Shown here: piece by piece, positions 6,221 through 6,411 of the stretch
Position numbering within the stretch: position 1 is the first letter of the stretch
Layout: the number at the start of each line of letters is the position of its first letter
Assembly: GCA_945868195.1 (NCBI GenBank)
Contig: CAMBLP010000118.1
Location: 1-6,411 of the forward strand
From: Bordetella parapertussis
GTDB lineage: Bacteria; Pseudomonadota; Gammaproteobacteria; Burkholderiales; Burkholderiaceae_B
DNA length: 6,411 nucleotides
Direction: 5' to 3'
The notes under the pieces: generated by a model
Seen by the model: the letters and a program-made list of their open reading frames with translations, nothing else
Told to the model about the DNA's origin: nothing
Databases searched by the model: none
Translations under genes and position numbers: made by a program

Positions 6221-6411
6221 TTAGCGCTGAGGCATCTCGATTTTGACTTCAAGCACTTCAATACTGTCTTGACGATCAAATTGGACCTTGATGTCCTCGG
6301 GGTTGATCTGCACATATTTCGAGATCACTGCCAGCAATTCTTTTTGGAGTGCGGGCAAATAGTCTGGTGAGTTATTCCCGCCGCCGACGCGCTCGTGGGC
6401 TAGGATAATCT
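6221..6411 (-). CDS. minE: Cell division topological specificity factor MinE (5'-truncated)
   Basis: This is the C-terminal 62 residues of MinE, which stimulates MinD ATPase at the membrane and drives the pole-to-pole oscillation that keeps the MinC division inhibitor away from midcell. The fragment begins [10 protein letters not shown], equivalent to about I24 of E. coli MinE (88 residues). It continues through the diagnostic [19 protein letters not shown], then [12 protein letters not shown] and the strand [10 protein letters not shown], and stops at TAA (6223-6221). It therefore holds the whole topological-specificity domain and the end of the MinD-contact segment, but lacks the membrane-targeting N-terminus, which lies beyond the right edge. 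In most Gram-negatives minE is last in a minCDE operon, so minD and minC are expected just outside. Here it is followed after 35 bases by an acyl-CoA synthetase on the same strand. Confidence 0.95.
   Translation of the reverse strand, partial: IILAHERVGGGNNSPDYLPALQKELLAVISKYVQINPEDIKVQFDRQDSIEVLEVKIEMPQR

Noticed and set aside
1..6411. A novel defence, mobile or RNA-based system
   Set aside because: I looked for CRISPR-like repeats, transposase or integrase genes, tRNA or rRNA, toxin-antitoxin-like pairs and structured long non-coding gaps, and found none. All but one of the genes belong to well-known housekeeping families, and the longest non-coding gap is 109 bases.

Overview
The window looks like an ordinary housekeeping stretch of a Gram-negative proteobacterial chromosome. 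The best guess is a betaproteobacterium of the order Burkholderiales, perhaps Alcaligenaceae-like. That rests on the overall flavour of the proteins, the moderate GC content (about 50-53% in two 60-base lines I counted) and the proteobacterial EttA and MinE sequences. The placement is inference, since no rRNA or other phylogenetic marker is present. Coding density is very high, the longest gap between genes is 109 bases (2843-2951), and no gene-free stretch exceeds 300 bases.

Layout, left to right. (1) Positions 1-2342, + strand, hold the distal part of a dipeptide/oligopeptide ABC importer operon: the C-terminal 118 residues of a DppC/OppC-type permease, then a DppD/OppD-type ATPase, then a DppF/OppF-type ATPase. 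The genes are tightly packed, with an 8-base gap and then a 4-base ATGA overlap. The binding protein and first permease presumably lie to the left, outside the window. (2) Positions 2339-2842, - strand, hold an unrecognised 167-residue protein with a very acidic C-terminal tail. Its stop codon overlaps that of the dppF-like gene. (3) Positions 2952-4625, + strand, hold ettA, the ABC-F energy-dependent translational throttle protein, transcribed divergently from the acidic protein across a 109-base gap with back-to-back promoter-like sequences. (4) Positions 4659-6185, - strand, hold a complete class I adenylate-forming acyl-CoA synthetase with a GTG start, convergent with ettA. (5) Positions 6221-6411, - strand, hold the C-terminal 62 residues of MinE, the topological specificity factor of cell division. 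It lies only 35 bases upstream of the ligase, so the ligase is probably the distal gene of a min operon whose minC and minD would lie beyond the right edge.

The importer genes form one functional unit: two different ATPases power a heteromeric permease. The other genes (translation control, acyl activation, septum placement) are functionally unrelated neighbours in separate transcription units, apart from the probable minE-ligase cotranscription. I found no mobile element, CRISPR array, tRNA or rRNA, and nothing that amounts to a new biological system. The points most worth a second look are the unrecognised acidic protein beside ettA, the minE-ligase linkage, and the Gly-for-Thr change in the ligase's A5 motif.
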